36,591 bases of DNA from Bacteroidota bacterium (GCA_024280145.1 JAJRQR010000011.1:1-36591), one strand, 5' to 3'; positions 1 to 8,718 are shown, numbered from the stretch's first letter. The notes: generated by a model from the sequence alone, not told the origin. Program-made: numbers and translations.

Positions 1-94
1 CTAATAAAGCTTCAAATCGTTCTTCATGTCCTTTTGATAAATTTGTTTTCTCAGGGCTTCCGCCTTTCAATAACTCTCTAAGATCCTGTGCCAT
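1..94 (-). CDS. Probable anti-sigma factor-like protein, N-terminal fragment (runs off the window)
   Basis: This is the first 31 residues of a protein read leftwards off the window edge, starting at the ATG at 94-92. It begins MAQDLRELLKG and contains GHEERFEALL. A Gly-His-Glu-x-Arg-Phe stretch near the N-terminus is common in small flavobacterial membrane proteins encoded just after ECF sigma genes, and these are usually taken to be anti-sigma or accessory factors. Its start overlaps the end of the sigma gene by 17 bases, so the two are probably translationally coupled. No membrane segment or zinc motif can be seen because the rest lies outside the window. The role as negative regulator of the sigma factor is inferred from position and this motif only. 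Confidence 0.5.
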   Translation of the reverse strand, partial: MAQDLRELLKGGSPEKTNLSKGHEERFEALL

Positions 95-623
95 ATTGCA
101 AATGTTTTAAGTTTTTTTTCAATATTGATTTTCCTCTGTGTAAGTTGGTTCTGGAAGCATTTTCTGAAATCTGAAGTACTTCCGAAATTTCCTGATGGTC
201 ATAACCTTCCAATAAAAACAACTGAACTACAAATCGATAATTACTAGGCAATTCGTCAATTGCTGAAATTATTTCTGTAACAGTTGCTTTATCACTTACG
301 TTCCAATTATCATCGTCTTGTACAATTTCAAAAACAGAATCATCTAAAGATTCTGTTTCCAATTTTCTACTCTTAATCGAGTCCAAGCATTTGTTGATGA
401 CAATTCGTTTTAACCAAGCTCCAAAGGTGACGTCCCCTTTAAATTGGTCTAGTTTGCTAAAAGCTTTTACAAAAGCCTCTTGCATCGCATCCTCTGCGGT
501 GTGTTTGTCTTTTAAATATCGTTGTGCTACAATAAACATCCCGTCACAATACTGACGGTACAAAGCCATTTGCGCTTTCCGGCTGTTATTTTTACACTGT
601 TCAACAAGTAATTTATCAGACAA
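78..623 (-). CDS. RNA polymerase ECF-type sigma-70 factor
   Basis: A 181-residue extracytoplasmic-function sigma factor. Region 2 lies at about residues 13-80 (YRQYCDGMFIVAQRYL, then the DAMQEAFVKAF core-binding helix) and region 4 at about 115-172 (a helix-turn-helix with LEGYDHQEISEVL and SRTNLHRGK). There is no region 1 or 3, as expected for ECF factors, and the length is typical. It would direct RNA polymerase to a small envelope- or stress-related regulon. The downstream gene overlaps it by 17 bases and probably encodes its regulator. A sequence resembling an ECF promoter lies 30-60 bases upstream, which suggests autoregulation. The exact ECF subgroup cannot be assigned from sequence inspection. 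Confidence 0.93.
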   Translation of the reverse strand: MSDKLLVEQCKNNSRKAQMALYRQYCDGMFIVAQRYLKDKHTAEDAMQEAFVKAFSKLDQFKGDVTFGAWLKRIVINKCLDSIKSRKLETESLDDSVFEIVQDDDNWNVSDKATVTEIISAIDELPSNYRFVVQLFLLEGYDHQEISEVLQISENASRTNLHRGKSILKKNLKHLQYGTGS

Positions 624-654
624 TTTTGATGGTTTTTTTGATTGCTGTTCGATT

Positions 655-683
655 TAAAGACGATGTAAAAATACGAATGTTGC
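655..683 (-). promoter_or_regulatory. Candidate ECF-type autoregulated promoter of the sigma gene
   Basis: Read on the minus strand, GCAACAT (683-677) is followed after 15 bases by GTCTTTA (661-655). This matches the general ECF layout of an AAC-containing -35 box, a 15-base spacer and a GTC-containing -10 box. It sits about 30 bases upstream of the sigma factor ATG, the right distance for a promoter. It lacks the TAnnTTTG box of the housekeeping sigma. The assignment rests on motif likeness only. Confidence 0.4.
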
Positions 684-712
684 AAGGATTTTTAAAAAAG
701 TTGAAATTGAAG

Positions 713-835
713 CTGAAACTAAAACCTGAAGACTGTCAACTGAAGACTGAGAACTAAAAACAATCAAGCTTAAAGAGAACAATAAATTTAAATGTATTTT
801 TATTTTACTGAAGACTGTTTACTGAAGGCTGAATA
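713..835. repeat. Two short arrays of a 14-base unit in the gap before DUF2911
   Basis: The unit CTGAAGACTGnnnA occurs in tandem at 726-739 and 740-753, with a degenerate copy just before (713-725), and again in tandem at 808-821 and 822-835 with one base changed (CTGAAGGCTG). Between the arrays is AT-rich sequence. Similar low-complexity arrays with an ACTGAAGACTGA flavour occur between genes in many Bacteroidota genomes. No protein is encoded here and no transposase is nearby. The rest of the 624-873 gap holds only the candidate promoter of the sigma gene. Confidence 0.6.
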
Positions 836-873
836 CTATTTTTAACTATCTTTATCACATAAAATTAACAATA

Positions 874-1445
874 ATGAATAAATTAAAAAAATACTCCTGT
901 GGATTATCGGAATCGTACTTGTTCTTTTCCTAATATTAAAGTTTGCAGTTGGACCTTATATGATTTCAAAAACCAAGGTACACAGCCCCGAAGAACACAT
1001 TACTTTTGACCAAAATGATCTTGAATTGAAAGCTTTTTATAACAGTCCGAGTAAAAAAGGAAGGGTTATTTTTGGCGAATTAGTGCCTTTTGATGAAGTC
1101 TGGCGAACGGGTGCAAACGAAGCATCCACATTCACAACTAATAAAGATTTAACAATCGACGGAAAGGCATTACCAAAAGGAACGTATTCTCTTTGGACTA
1201 TTCCTGGAAAAGATACTTGGCAAGTCATTTTTAATTCTGAAATGTATGATTGGGGCGTAAAATTTACTGATCAAACTCCTTCAAGAGAACCTGAATATGA
1301 TGTGGTGGTTACTACAGTGCCTTCTTCAAAAAGTTTAACCGTGATGGAAAATTTTACGATTTCGTTTTCAGACATTGGAGAAGATACTTTAATGATTTTA
1401 GCTTGGGATCAAGTAGTCGTTCCTGTTTTACTACAAGAAAAATAA
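874..1445 (+). pseudogene. DUF2911 family protein, frameshifted in its N-terminal membrane anchor
   Basis: The intact part is 161 codons from the ATG at 960 and matches the DUF2911 family: KKGRVIFGELVPFDEVWRTG, then GANEAST, then a YSLWTIPG strand. These are small beta-rich proteins of unknown function, usually secreted or anchored. Upstream, the ATG at 874 opens MNKLKK, and the following bases read in the next frame as a strongly hydrophobic stretch (ILLWIIGIVLVLFLILKFAV) that runs straight into MISKTK. The two halves are out of frame because the A-run at 885-891 has seven bases and eight are needed. Either this run is mis-called or the gene has lost its anchor. Initiation at 960 would give a soluble domain. 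meaB starts one base after its stop. Confidence 0.75.
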
Positions 1446-1446
1446 T

Positions 1447-2522
1447 ATGACAAAAAAGGAGTTCAAATCTGCTTTAGAAGAAAAAAAGGAGTTTTACAAC
1501 CAGAAACTCTTAGCAATACTGTTGCTAATAAACTAAAAGAAAACCGTAAAAAAACACCTTCCTCTAAAGAATTAATTAATGGAATTTTAAAAGGCGACAA
1601 AGCCGCTTTAAGCAGAGCTATTACTTTGGTGGAAAGTACTGCACAAAAGCATCAACAACAAGCCAAAGAAATTATTGAAGCTTGTTTACCCCACGCTAAT
1701 AAATCGATTAGAATAGGAATTACAGGTGTTCCAGGTGTTGGAAAAAGCACTTTTATCGAACAGTTTGGGAAACTTATTACTCAGAAAAACCATAAAGTTG
1801 GGGTGTTGGCAGTAGATCCAAGTAGCTCCATAAGTGGCGGAAGTATTTTAGGCGACAAAACCCGAATGGACGATTTGGTAAAAGAACCCAATGCTTTTAT
1901 TCGTCCATCAGCTTCGGGAGATTCTTTGGGTGGCGTTGCTCGTCAAACTAGAGAAACCATCATTTTATGTGAAGCTGCTGGTTACGATGTAATTTTGATT
2001 GAAACTGTTGGTGTTGGTCAGAGTGAAACTGCGGTACATTCTATGACCGATTTCTTTTTATTAATGAAATTAGCTGGTGCAGGTGATGAATTACAAGGCA
2101 TCAAACGAGGAATTATGGAAATGGCAGACAGCATCGTCATTAATAAAGCCGATGGAAAAAACATCACTGCCGCTAAATTGGCAAAAACTTAATTTAATCG
2201 CGCACTTCACCTCTACCCAGCTAAAGGAAATAATTGGATTCCAAAAACATTGACTTGTAGTGCATTAAAAAATGAAGGGGTTTCAGAAATATGGAACTTA
2301 ATTTCAGAATATATTTCTATAACAAAAGAGAATGGTTATTTTCAAGAAAAACGAAAAGAGCAGAATAAATTCTGGTTGCTTCAGACAATTGAAGCGAGTT
2401 TGAAAAGTGATTTTTACAATCATCCTAAAGTTAAATTAGAGCTTGAAAAACAGCTGCTTAAAATTGATAAGAATACAACCACTCCTTTTGAAGCTGCTAC
2501 TTATTTATTGAAGATTCATTAA
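1447..2522 (+). pseudogene. meaB: Methylmalonyl-CoA mutase-associated GTPase MeaB (ArgK family), frameshift plus in-frame stop
   Basis: MeaB is a G3E-type GTPase that guards and repairs adenosylcobalamin-dependent methylmalonyl-CoA mutase. Visible motifs are the P-loop GVPGVGKST, the switch segment [17 protein letters not shown], and NKADG for guanine recognition. Two lesions are seen. First, the ATG at 1447 opens [14 protein letters not shown] but the A-run 1481-1487 is one base short, so the reading moves out of frame from [10 protein letters not shown]. Second, a TAA at 2190-2192 interrupts the frame where the family has an acidic residue (AKLAKT, stop, then FNRALHLYP). The frame then continues uninterrupted to 2522. 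A MeaB needs both its GTPase core and its C-terminal dimerisation arm, so the gene as written should be inactive. Its 3' end overlaps the convergent GT39 gene by 26 bases. Confidence 0.88.
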
Positions 2523-3942
2523 GTTTAAAATTTGCATAAATTTTTCGTTTATAGTTACTATCTAAAGGGATTAATCTTTTTTTAAGATTTTTATTTAAGC
2601 CATACTCTTGTTTGTGTTGTATAATTAAATAAAAATTTTCATTTAATGACAAAACAGAATCTAATGCTTTATTATCTCTAATAACTCCTATTTTTCGTTC
2701 GGCATAAAACCTACCTGAATAATTAGTTTCATACCAATAATAAACAGGTATATTTTTATTTTTAGTGTTAATTTTTTGATTAAGAATAAGGCTTTTATCC
2801 GTATTCATATTATAGTTCCAATACGACGTAAAGGGCAATATTATACTTAAAATAATACATAGTGTAGGAAATACCAAGCTGGTTATTACCCATTTTTTGT
2901 TAAACTCCCACCAATGTGCAACTAATAATGCTATCGGCACTATACTAGGTAATATGTAAGTGTGTATTGTATTACTTGAAAAAGTAAAAAACAAAGGAGT
3001 CCCAAGAATCCATAATATTAAAAATGAAACCCATTTATCCTTCCAAATATTATTTTTATTTTTCCAAAATTTATATAATACAAATTGAAACCACGGGAAA
3101 CCAAATGCTAATAGAAATAACCATACCATTCCAAAGGGCTGTGATTTTGCAAAACCATATCTATCACCAGACCATTCTGAACTAATAAACCTATAAAAAT
3201 GTTCTCCAATAATAAAATAATTTATAAAACCTGGTGATTCTTTTTCCATTAAGTAATACCAAGGGAATGCAATCAATGCCATTAATAACAAACCTGTTAT
3301 CCAAGGTAGTTTCTTCCAAATAATTAAAAATCTTTCTTTATAATCAAGAATACACCAAACAAAAATTGGAACACCAGTTAAAATAAATACTATGGGACCT
3401 TTTGACAATAAACCCAAACCTAAGCCAACGAAGAATAAATAATTCCAACTTGATTTTGAGGAACTAGTAATTGCCTTCCAAAATGATATCATTACCAAAG
3501 TTGTAGAAAATAACAAAGTGCAATCTGTTGATATAACTCCCATATGAAGTAAGAATTCAGGGGTAGTCAACAATACAAATGCAATTAAAATCTTCTTTTC
3601 CTTAGTTAAAGTTTTAATTTTAAAAAGCAAAAATATAATCGCTAAACACAAAATAAATGATGGTAATCTTGCTGATAACTCGTTTACACCAAACAAGTTG
3701 AAACTCATAGCAGAAAGCCAAGTAGATAACGGTGGTTTTCCCCAAAATGAAACTCCATAATCATATTGCAAAACAATCCATTGATTGGTTTCGTACATTA
3801 ACCGTGCTATCTCTGCGTATCGTGTTTCTGTTTTATCTAATAATGGAATATTCCATAATAATAAAAATCTGAAAATTACTAAAACTACTACAATGATAGA
3901 TAGAAAAAGAGAAGGTGATTTGCCGTTAAAAATCTTCATCAT
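2497..3942 (-). CDS. ArnT/PMT-like membrane glycosyltransferase (GT39/GT83 type)
   Basis: A 481-residue polytopic protein with about a dozen hydrophobic segments. After the first membrane helix comes an acidic loop DKTETRYAEIARLM, which matches the catalytic periplasmic loop of PMT/ArnT enzymes, followed by GKPPLSTWL, the conserved KPP-x-x-x-W motif of this family. Such enzymes take a sugar from an undecaprenyl-phosphate carrier and transfer it to lipid A, another glycan or protein on the periplasmic side. It lies 10 bases downstream of a GT2 gene that could make its lipid-linked donor. The block is visibly more AT-rich than the housekeeping genes on either side. The sugar and acceptor are unknown. 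The start could be either of the two adjacent ATG codons. Confidence 0.85.
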   Translation of the reverse strand: MMKIFNGKSPSLFLSIIVVVLVIFRFLLLWNIPLLDKTETRYAEIARLMYETNQWIVLQYDYGVSFWGKPPLSTWLSAMSFNLFGVNELSARLPSFILCLAIIFLLFKIKTLTKEKKILIAFVLLTTPEFLLHMGVISTDCTLLFSTTLVMISFWKAITSSSKSSWNYLFFVGLGLGLLSKGPIVFILTGVPIFVWCILDYKERFLIIWKKLPWITGLLLMALIAFPWYYLMEKESPGFINYFIIGEHFYRFISSEWSGDRYGFAKSQPFGMVWLFLLAFGFPWFQFVLYKFWKNKNNIWKDKWVSFLILWILGTPLFFTFSSNTIHTYILPSIVPIALLVAHWWEFNKKWVITSLVFPTLCIILSIILPFTSYWNYNMNTDKSLILNQKINTKNKNIPVYYWYETNYSGRFYAERKIGVIRDNKALDSVLSLNENFYLIIQHKQEYGLNKNLKKRLIPLDSNYKRKIYANFKLNESSINK

Positions 3943-3952
3943 TAAATTATAT

Positions 3953-4699
3953 TTATTTATAATATTTTAAATAAATCTTGTAAAAATCACTCCAAATTTT
4001 AAAAAAATAAATAAATTTTACATTCGAATTATCGTTGGATTCCCAACTTTTTAAAGGTACTTCATTAATGAACTGAAAATAATCATCTTTTTTTAAATAT
4101 TTTTTTATTCTAAAAAATAATTCAACGTCGAACAACCAAGTTGAAACAAATTTATCTTTAAATAAAATAACAGATATCTCTTTAGTAAATACTTTACAGC
4201 CACATTGTGTGTCATAAATATTCATCTTTAAAAGAAAATTAATTACTTTTGATATTGTTCTTCCTATAATATGTCTATGCAACTTTCTAATTATATAAGT
4301 ATCTTTAGACTTAATCCTAGATCCAAATAAAAAAATAAAATCACCTTTTACCAAGGATTTTAATCTCATAAACTCCTCTAGTGATGTAGATAAATCTACA
4401 TCTAAAAATCCAATAAATGAATGTGTGAAAGTGTTGTTACAATACTGGATTCCAGTTCTAACAGCTTCTGCTTTTCCTTTATTTTTTTGATAAGTAATAC
4501 AATGAACTTGATTTTTATATTGTACTCTTAACTCTTCTAATATAGTTGAAGTTTGATCTTTTGATCCATCATTTACAAAACAAAGCAATACTTTTTTGTT
4601 TTCCTCTAAAAAATTCACATACCTATCTACTAAAAAATTACCTTCAATATTATAAGATGGAATAACTATACAAGTTTCCGGATTATTAAATTGCAGCAT
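3953..4699 (-). CDS. GT2 family glycosyltransferase, polyprenyl-phosphate sugar synthase-like
   Basis: A 248-residue GT-A fold enzyme. IVIPSYN opens the fold, NDGSKD (residues 43-48) is the nucleotide-binding loop, and DVD (100-102) is the metal-binding DxD. The region around KNKGKAEAVRTG and the C-terminal DTQCGCKVF resemble dolichyl- and undecaprenyl-phosphate glucosyl/mannosyl transferases. No clear C-terminal membrane helices are seen, so it probably acts at the cytoplasmic face, charging a polyprenyl phosphate. The downstream ArnT-like gene begins 10 bases on, giving a two-gene unit for making and using a lipid-linked sugar. Base composition is strikingly AT-rich, which hints at transfer. 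Confidence 0.87.
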   Translation of the reverse strand: MLQFNNPETCIVIPSYNIEGNFLVDRYVNFLEENKKVLLCFVNDGSKDQTSTILEELRVQYKNQVHCITYQKNKGKAEAVRTGIQYCNNTFTHSFIGFLDVDLSTSLEEFMRLKSLVKGDFIFLFGSRIKSKDTYIIRKLHRHIIGRTISKVINFLLKMNIYDTQCGCKVFTKEISVILFKDKFVSTWLFDVELFFRIKKYLKKDDYFQFINEVPLKSWESNDNSNVKFIYFFKIWSDFYKIYLKYYK

Positions 4700-4890
4700 C
4701 TATTTTTTTATTTTGCAGACGTTCGCAATTATCAAGAATCTATGTATTTGTTTTTCTGTAAAATTAAATTTCACTATTGAAGTTTTTAAAGTTCTCTCTA
4801 AAGTAAAAATAACAAGAATAAAGTTAAAAGATGATATCTTTTAGAAGTAATTATTCAATATATATTCTTCTTTTTAAGGTTGATTAATTA

Positions 4891-6882
4891 TTAGTTATTG
4901 TAATAATCTAAGGTTTTTAGTTTTAACCCTTTATTCTGAAATAGGTAATCGGAAACTTGATAATATGAAATTGTTTCTCTCAAAAAATATTCATCCTTAG
5001 GCAGTGAAGTCAGCTCAAATGTTTTCTTATCCCATTTATAAAAATCTACTTTTTTCTGATCACTTAATACCAATAGCTTGTCTTTTTTCAAAAGACCTAA
5101 TTTTCTATAATTACCAATTAGTGCTCTTTCTTCGTTTGGTTTCATGGAAAGAATATCGCTTCCGAAAAGATTAGAGGAATACTCCCAATTAAACAAAGAA
5201 TAAAGTGTTGGAAAAATATCTATTTGGGAAGCTAATTTTGAAACTTTTTCTACTCTATTTTCGGGAAGATTAATTATCCACAAAGGAATACGATAGTTTT
5301 TAATATCTAATGCTTGCCAACCTGCACTATAGGCACAATGGTCTGCAGTAATAACAAATACCGTATTTTTATACCAAGGCTTCGTCTTTGCTATTTTTAA
5401 AAATTCTTTAATGGCGTAATCGGTATACTGAACTCCTCCTTGTCTGTTTTTACCAGAACGTATCGATACTTTTCCGTCTGGATAGGAATAGGGTCTGTGA
5501 TTTGAAGTTGTCATAATAAAATTAAAAAAAGTAGTTCCATTCTTATAATTAATATCAGCTTCCTTTATCACTTTACTATAAATATCTTCATCGCAAACCC
5601 CCCAAGCATTTTCAAAAGTTACTTCAATATCATCAATATTTGTTCTTTGTGTGTCTATATTATCAGCTAGTAAAAACCCTCTACTTCTATCTACTATATT
5701 AAAGCCATTTCCTCCGAAAAAAGTATTCATATTATCAAAATAGCCATCTCCTCCATAATAAAAGCTTCGCTTGTATCCTTTTTCTTTAAAAACCTCACCA
5801 ATTGTAAACAAATTGGTATTATTCTCTCTTTTTACAATACTCCGCCCTGGAGTTGGAGGTATACTTAGCGTTAGGGCTTCCATACCTCTAACAGTACGAG
5901 TTCCTGTTGCAAATAAATTATCAAAAAACAAACTATTATCTACTAACGAATCTAGTGTTGGAATATCCATTTCTATATCCCCAAAACGATCTAAAAAAAT
6001 GGCGCTAAAACTTTCAATACAAATAAAAATAACATTTGGTTTCAACTCTGGTAGTGTGTCAATATTATTAATTTTTCTAAAAATTAAATTTTCCTTATTA
6101 AAAAACAAACTATCTCCCTTTGATTTATACTTTTCTTTTAAACGATTAAAAGCATCATCATTATCAATAGTTGCATAGAATTCTGTATAGGAAAGTTCGT
6201 TATTTCTGAAGGCTGCAAAAAATGAAAAAACCCCTGTTTTTGCAAGTTCGTTGTTATACCTATTTTCTGAAAATTCAGCTCCTTTGTTAGTAACCATTGT
6301 TGCAAAAATTAATGCAATTATGATAAAAACAGAAGTAGGTAATAATTTTTGTTTAAAAGAGGTTGTGGCAGAAAATATAATTTTAAAAGCACCTTTTTTC
6401 ATTGTTAAAAAAAACAACCCGCCTAGTAAAATTATTATGCTCCCGATTAATAACGGCAAAGGATAAGACTCATTAATATTGTTGATTACTTCTTTAGTAT
6501 AGATTAAATAATCTACTGCAATAAAATTGAATCTTCGTTTGAATTCTTCCCAAAAAGTAATCTCAGCAAAAAATGAAAACAAGAAAATTAAAAGTCCTAC
6601 TGCATATCCAATATAGTTACTGAATTTATCAACTATACTCCCATAAAATCGCTTCGGAAAAAAAAGTAGGTACAATGCATAAGGAACTGCAAAAAACGAA
6701 ACCGTACCTACATCATATAGAAATCCATATACAAAACTGTTTCCAAGTTTAAAAAATGAGGTGTCTACTTCAGAAAAATTCCAAATTAGAAAAACAAATC
6801 TGATAATTGTAGAAAAAAGAATAAAGGTAAAAACAAACCTTTTTAAAAGTTGAAATCGTTCAGGAAATAATTTGATTTTCAT
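4891..6882 (-). CDS. LTA synthase family protein (alkaline-phosphatase/sulfatase fold, membrane-anchored)
   Basis: A 663-residue protein with five hydrophobic segments in residues 1-195 and a large periplasmic domain from about 280. The domain starts PNVIFICIESFS (Glu290 as likely metal ligand). It contains ATGTRTVRGMEAL, where Thr330 aligns with the catalytic Thr of LtaS, and ends its core with VITADHCAY (Asp-His metal ligands). In Gram-negatives this family includes phosphoethanolamine and phosphoglycerol transferases acting on lipid A or periplasmic glycans. Placement between sugar-lipid enzymes fits an envelope-decorating role. It is monocistronic as far as can be seen, with 190 bases to the GT2 gene downstream. 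The substrate is not deducible. Confidence 0.88.
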   Translation of the reverse strand: MKIKLFPERFQLLKRFVFTFILFSTIIRFVFLIWNFSEVDTSFFKLGNSFVYGFLYDVGTVSFFAVPYALYLLFFPKRFYGSIVDKFSNYIGYAVGLLIFLFSFFAEITFWEEFKRRFNFIAVDYLIYTKEVINNINESYPLPLLIGSIIILLGGLFFLTMKKGAFKIIFSATTSFKQKLLPTSVFIIIALIFATMVTNKGAEFSENRYNNELAKTGVFSFFAAFRNNELSYTEFYATIDNDDAFNRLKEKYKSKGDSLFFNKENLIFRKINNIDTLPELKPNVIFICIESFSAIFLDRFGDIEMDIPTLDSLVDNSLFFDNLFATGTRTVRGMEALTLSIPPTPGRSIVKRENNTNLFTIGEVFKEKGYKRSFYYGGDGYFDNMNTFFGGNGFNIVDRSRGFLLADNIDTQRTNIDDIEVTFENAWGVCDEDIYSKVIKEADINYKNGTTFFNFIMTTSNHRPYSYPDGKVSIRSGKNRQGGVQYTDYAIKEFLKIAKTKPWYKNTVFVITADHCAYSAGWQALDIKNYRIPLWIINLPENRVEKVSKLASQIDIFPTLYSLFNWEYSSNLFGSDILSMKPNEERALIGNYRKLGLLKKDKLLVLSDQKKVDFYKWDKKTFELTSLPKDEYFLRETISYYQVSDYLFQNKGLKLKTLDYYNN

Positions 6883-6956
6883 ATAATTAATTTATCTTAT
6901 CAATTTGAAAACACAAAAATGCTTCAAAAATTAAAACGGTTTAGTAAAGACAAACC

Positions 6957-7898
6957 CTACATAAAACTTTCCTTAAACCATTTTACTTGGGCTTTTACAC
7001 CTTCAAGCAATGTAGTTTGAGGATTATAATTAAGCAGCTTTCTAGCTTTGTTAATATTTGCAAGAGTTCTGGATTGGTCGCCAGGACGAGCAGAAATGGT
7101 ATTCATTTTAATCTTCACTCCTAGTACTTCTTCAACTGCTTCAATCCCTTCGGCTGTCGTGTTTTCTGAATCAATTCCGAGATTTATTATTTCGCCATTA
7201 CAAAGATCTTCTTTTCCAAAAACACTAACTATTCCATCAATAATATCTTGAACATACGTAAAACTTCTTAGATGTTTTAAGCTTCCTTCATATAAGGGGA
7301 ATTCTTTATCGTTCAATCCACAATCTATCAAACGCGTGTACATTTTATCAGGACGTTCTCTAGGGCCGTAAACAGAATACAATCGTAAAGAAGTTCCGTT
7401 TACTAAATTCCTTCTACTATAAGCCAATACCAATTGTTCTGCAGCTAATTTGGTAACTCCATACCACGAAGCAGGCAATGGTGCTTGATCTTCAGAAAGA
7501 GTAGCTACTAATCCGTAAATTGATGAAGTAGCAATATTGATAAAATATGGTTTGTTATCCAATCCTTCAGTCCAATTAAGTAATTGCTGAGTTGCAATAA
7601 TATTATTGGTTAAATAATCTTCAAAAGAAGAAGTAGCAGAAATTCCTGGATGTCCAGAAAAATGAATGATATAATCAATATCTGAAGGTAATCTTTCTGT
7701 TAAATTATCTGTTCTTAAATCTAAATTTAAAACTTCAATTCCCTTTTCTGAAAGCGTTTTGGCATTCATCTCTTTTAATTTGATGTCGTAATAGGGTGAA
7801 TAATTATCAATTCCTAAAACCTCATAGCCCATTTCTTTACATCTTTCAGCAGTATGAGAACCAATAAAACCAGCTGCTCCGGTAATTAAAACTTTCAT
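6957..7898 (-). CDS. NAD-dependent epimerase/dehydratase (UDP-sugar 4-epimerase-like)
   Basis: A 313-residue extended short-chain dehydrogenase. GAAGFIGSH near the start is the NAD-binding glycine loop, TSSIYG carries the catalytic Ser, and YGVTK (Tyr146, Lys150) is the catalytic pair. The C-terminal half has SVYGPRERPDK and RSFTYVQDII, typical of UDP-glucuronate/UDP-glucose 4-epimerase relatives. It probably interconverts sugar nucleotides that feed the neighbouring glycosyltransferases. It is divergent from the GT2-LAB_N-GT39 operon, and the 109-base gap holds a TAnnTTTG box for each direction. The exact sugar specificity cannot be read from sequence. Confidence 0.88.
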   Translation of the reverse strand: MKVLITGAAGFIGSHTAERCKEMGYEVLGIDNYSPYYDIKLKEMNAKTLSEKGIEVLNLDLRTDNLTERLPSDIDYIIHFSGHPGISATSSFEDYLTNNIIATQQLLNWTEGLDNKPYFINIATSSIYGLVATLSEDQAPLPASWYGVTKLAAEQLVLAYSRRNLVNGTSLRLYSVYGPRERPDKMYTRLIDCGLNDKEFPLYEGSLKHLRSFTYVQDIIDGIVSVFGKEDLCNGEIINLGIDSENTTAEGIEAVEEVLGVKIKMNTISARPGDQSRTLANINKARKLLNYNPQTTLLEGVKAQVKWFKESFM

Positions 7899-7917
7899 AA
7901 ATTATAATTTGTTTCCA

Positions 7918-7925
7918 CAAAAATA
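7918..7925 (-). promoter_or_regulatory. -7 box TATTTTTG for the epimerase gene
   Basis: TATTTTTG on the minus strand matches the Bacteroidota -7 consensus TAnnTTTG and lies 20-27 bases upstream of the epimerase ATG. No good TTTG/TTG -33 box is seen at the expected distance, so the assignment is moderate. Confidence 0.45.
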
Positions 7926-7976
7926 GCATCTTTTTTAAGCATATAATTTAAAATAGAAAGTTTATTAAAAAATAAA

Positions 7977-7984
7977 TACTTTTG
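7977..7984 (+). promoter_or_regulatory. -7 box TACTTTTG for the GT2-LAB_N-GT39 operon
   Basis: TACTTTTG fits TAnnTTTG exactly and ends 23 bases before the ATG at 8008. A -33 element is not obvious. Together with the box at 7918-7925 it gives a compact divergent promoter region between the epimerase and glycosyltransferase operons. Confidence 0.5.
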
Positions 7985-8007
7985 TAAAAATTTGTAACCC
8001 ATATTTT

Positions 8008-8718
8008 ATGTCCGATTTTACCATTATTGTTCCTGTTTATAATGAAGAAGATAATCTGGAAAGAGTAGAAAAGGAAATGCTCGCTTATACCAAAATTGCC
8101 TCAAAAAAAACAGAAATTCTTTTTGTCAATGATGGTTCAAAAGATAAAAGTCAAGAATTAATTGAAGCTATTTGTAACCGAAACGAAAATTTTCATTTTA
8201 TCAATTTTAAAGAAAACAGAGGATTAAGCGCTGCCATAAAAGCTGGATTTGATGCTGTTGAAACACCATTGCTAGGTTATATTGATTCCGATTTACAAAC
8301 TGCACCAGAAGATTTTAATTTATTACTAGAAAAAATTGGAGAATACGATTTAGTTACTGGTGTTCGTGCCAACCGAAAAGATTCTTTTGTCAAAAACATG
8401 TCATCAACCATTGCCAACGGAATTCGCCGTGCATTCACACACGATGGCATGGACGATACAGGCTGTCCTTTAAAAGTTATTAAAACAGCTTATGCTAAAA
8501 AAATACCTATGTTTAAAGGCTTGCATCGCTTTTTACCTGCAATGATTTTATTACAAGATGGTAAAATACTTCAAGTCCCTGTTCAACATTTTCCTCGTAT
8601 TGCTGGCGAAGCAAAATTTGGAGTTTGGAATCGTTTAATTGGTCCTTTAATGGATTGCTTCGCATATCTTTGGATGAAGAAAAAATATATTAATTACGAA
8701 GTGAAAAACAAAGGGTGA
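8008..8718 (+). CDS. GT2 glycosyltransferase (ArnC/DPM1-like undecaprenyl-phosphate sugar transferase)
   Basis: A 236-residue GT2 enzyme: IIVPVYNEEDNL at the start, NDGSKD (residues 41-46) for nucleotide binding, and DSD (93-95) as the metal-binding motif. KENRGLSAAIKAGFDA is the acceptor-lipid segment typical of DPM1/ArnC relatives, and it lacks the C-terminal membrane pair found in GtrB/ArnC. It should place a sugar on undecaprenyl phosphate at the inner face of the cytoplasmic membrane. Its stop TGA overlaps the GTG start of the LAB_N gene, and a GT39 enzyme follows, so the three form one translationally coupled operon that makes, moves and uses the lipid-linked sugar. Confidence 0.9.
   Translation: MSDFTIIVPVYNEEDNLERVEKEMLAYTKIASKKTEILFVNDGSKDKSQELIEAICNRNENFHFINFKENRGLSAAIKAGFDAVETPLLGYIDSDLQTAPEDFNLLLEKIGEYDLVTGVRANRKDSFVKNMSSTIANGIRRAFTHDGMDDTGCPLKVIKTAYAKKIPMFKGLHRFLPAMILLQDGKILQVPVQHFPRIAGEAKFGVWNRLIGPLMDCFAYLWMKKKYINYEVKNKG

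Noticed and set aside
713-835. CRISPR array
   Set aside because: The repeat units are 14 bases in direct tandem without spacers, and there are no cas genes.
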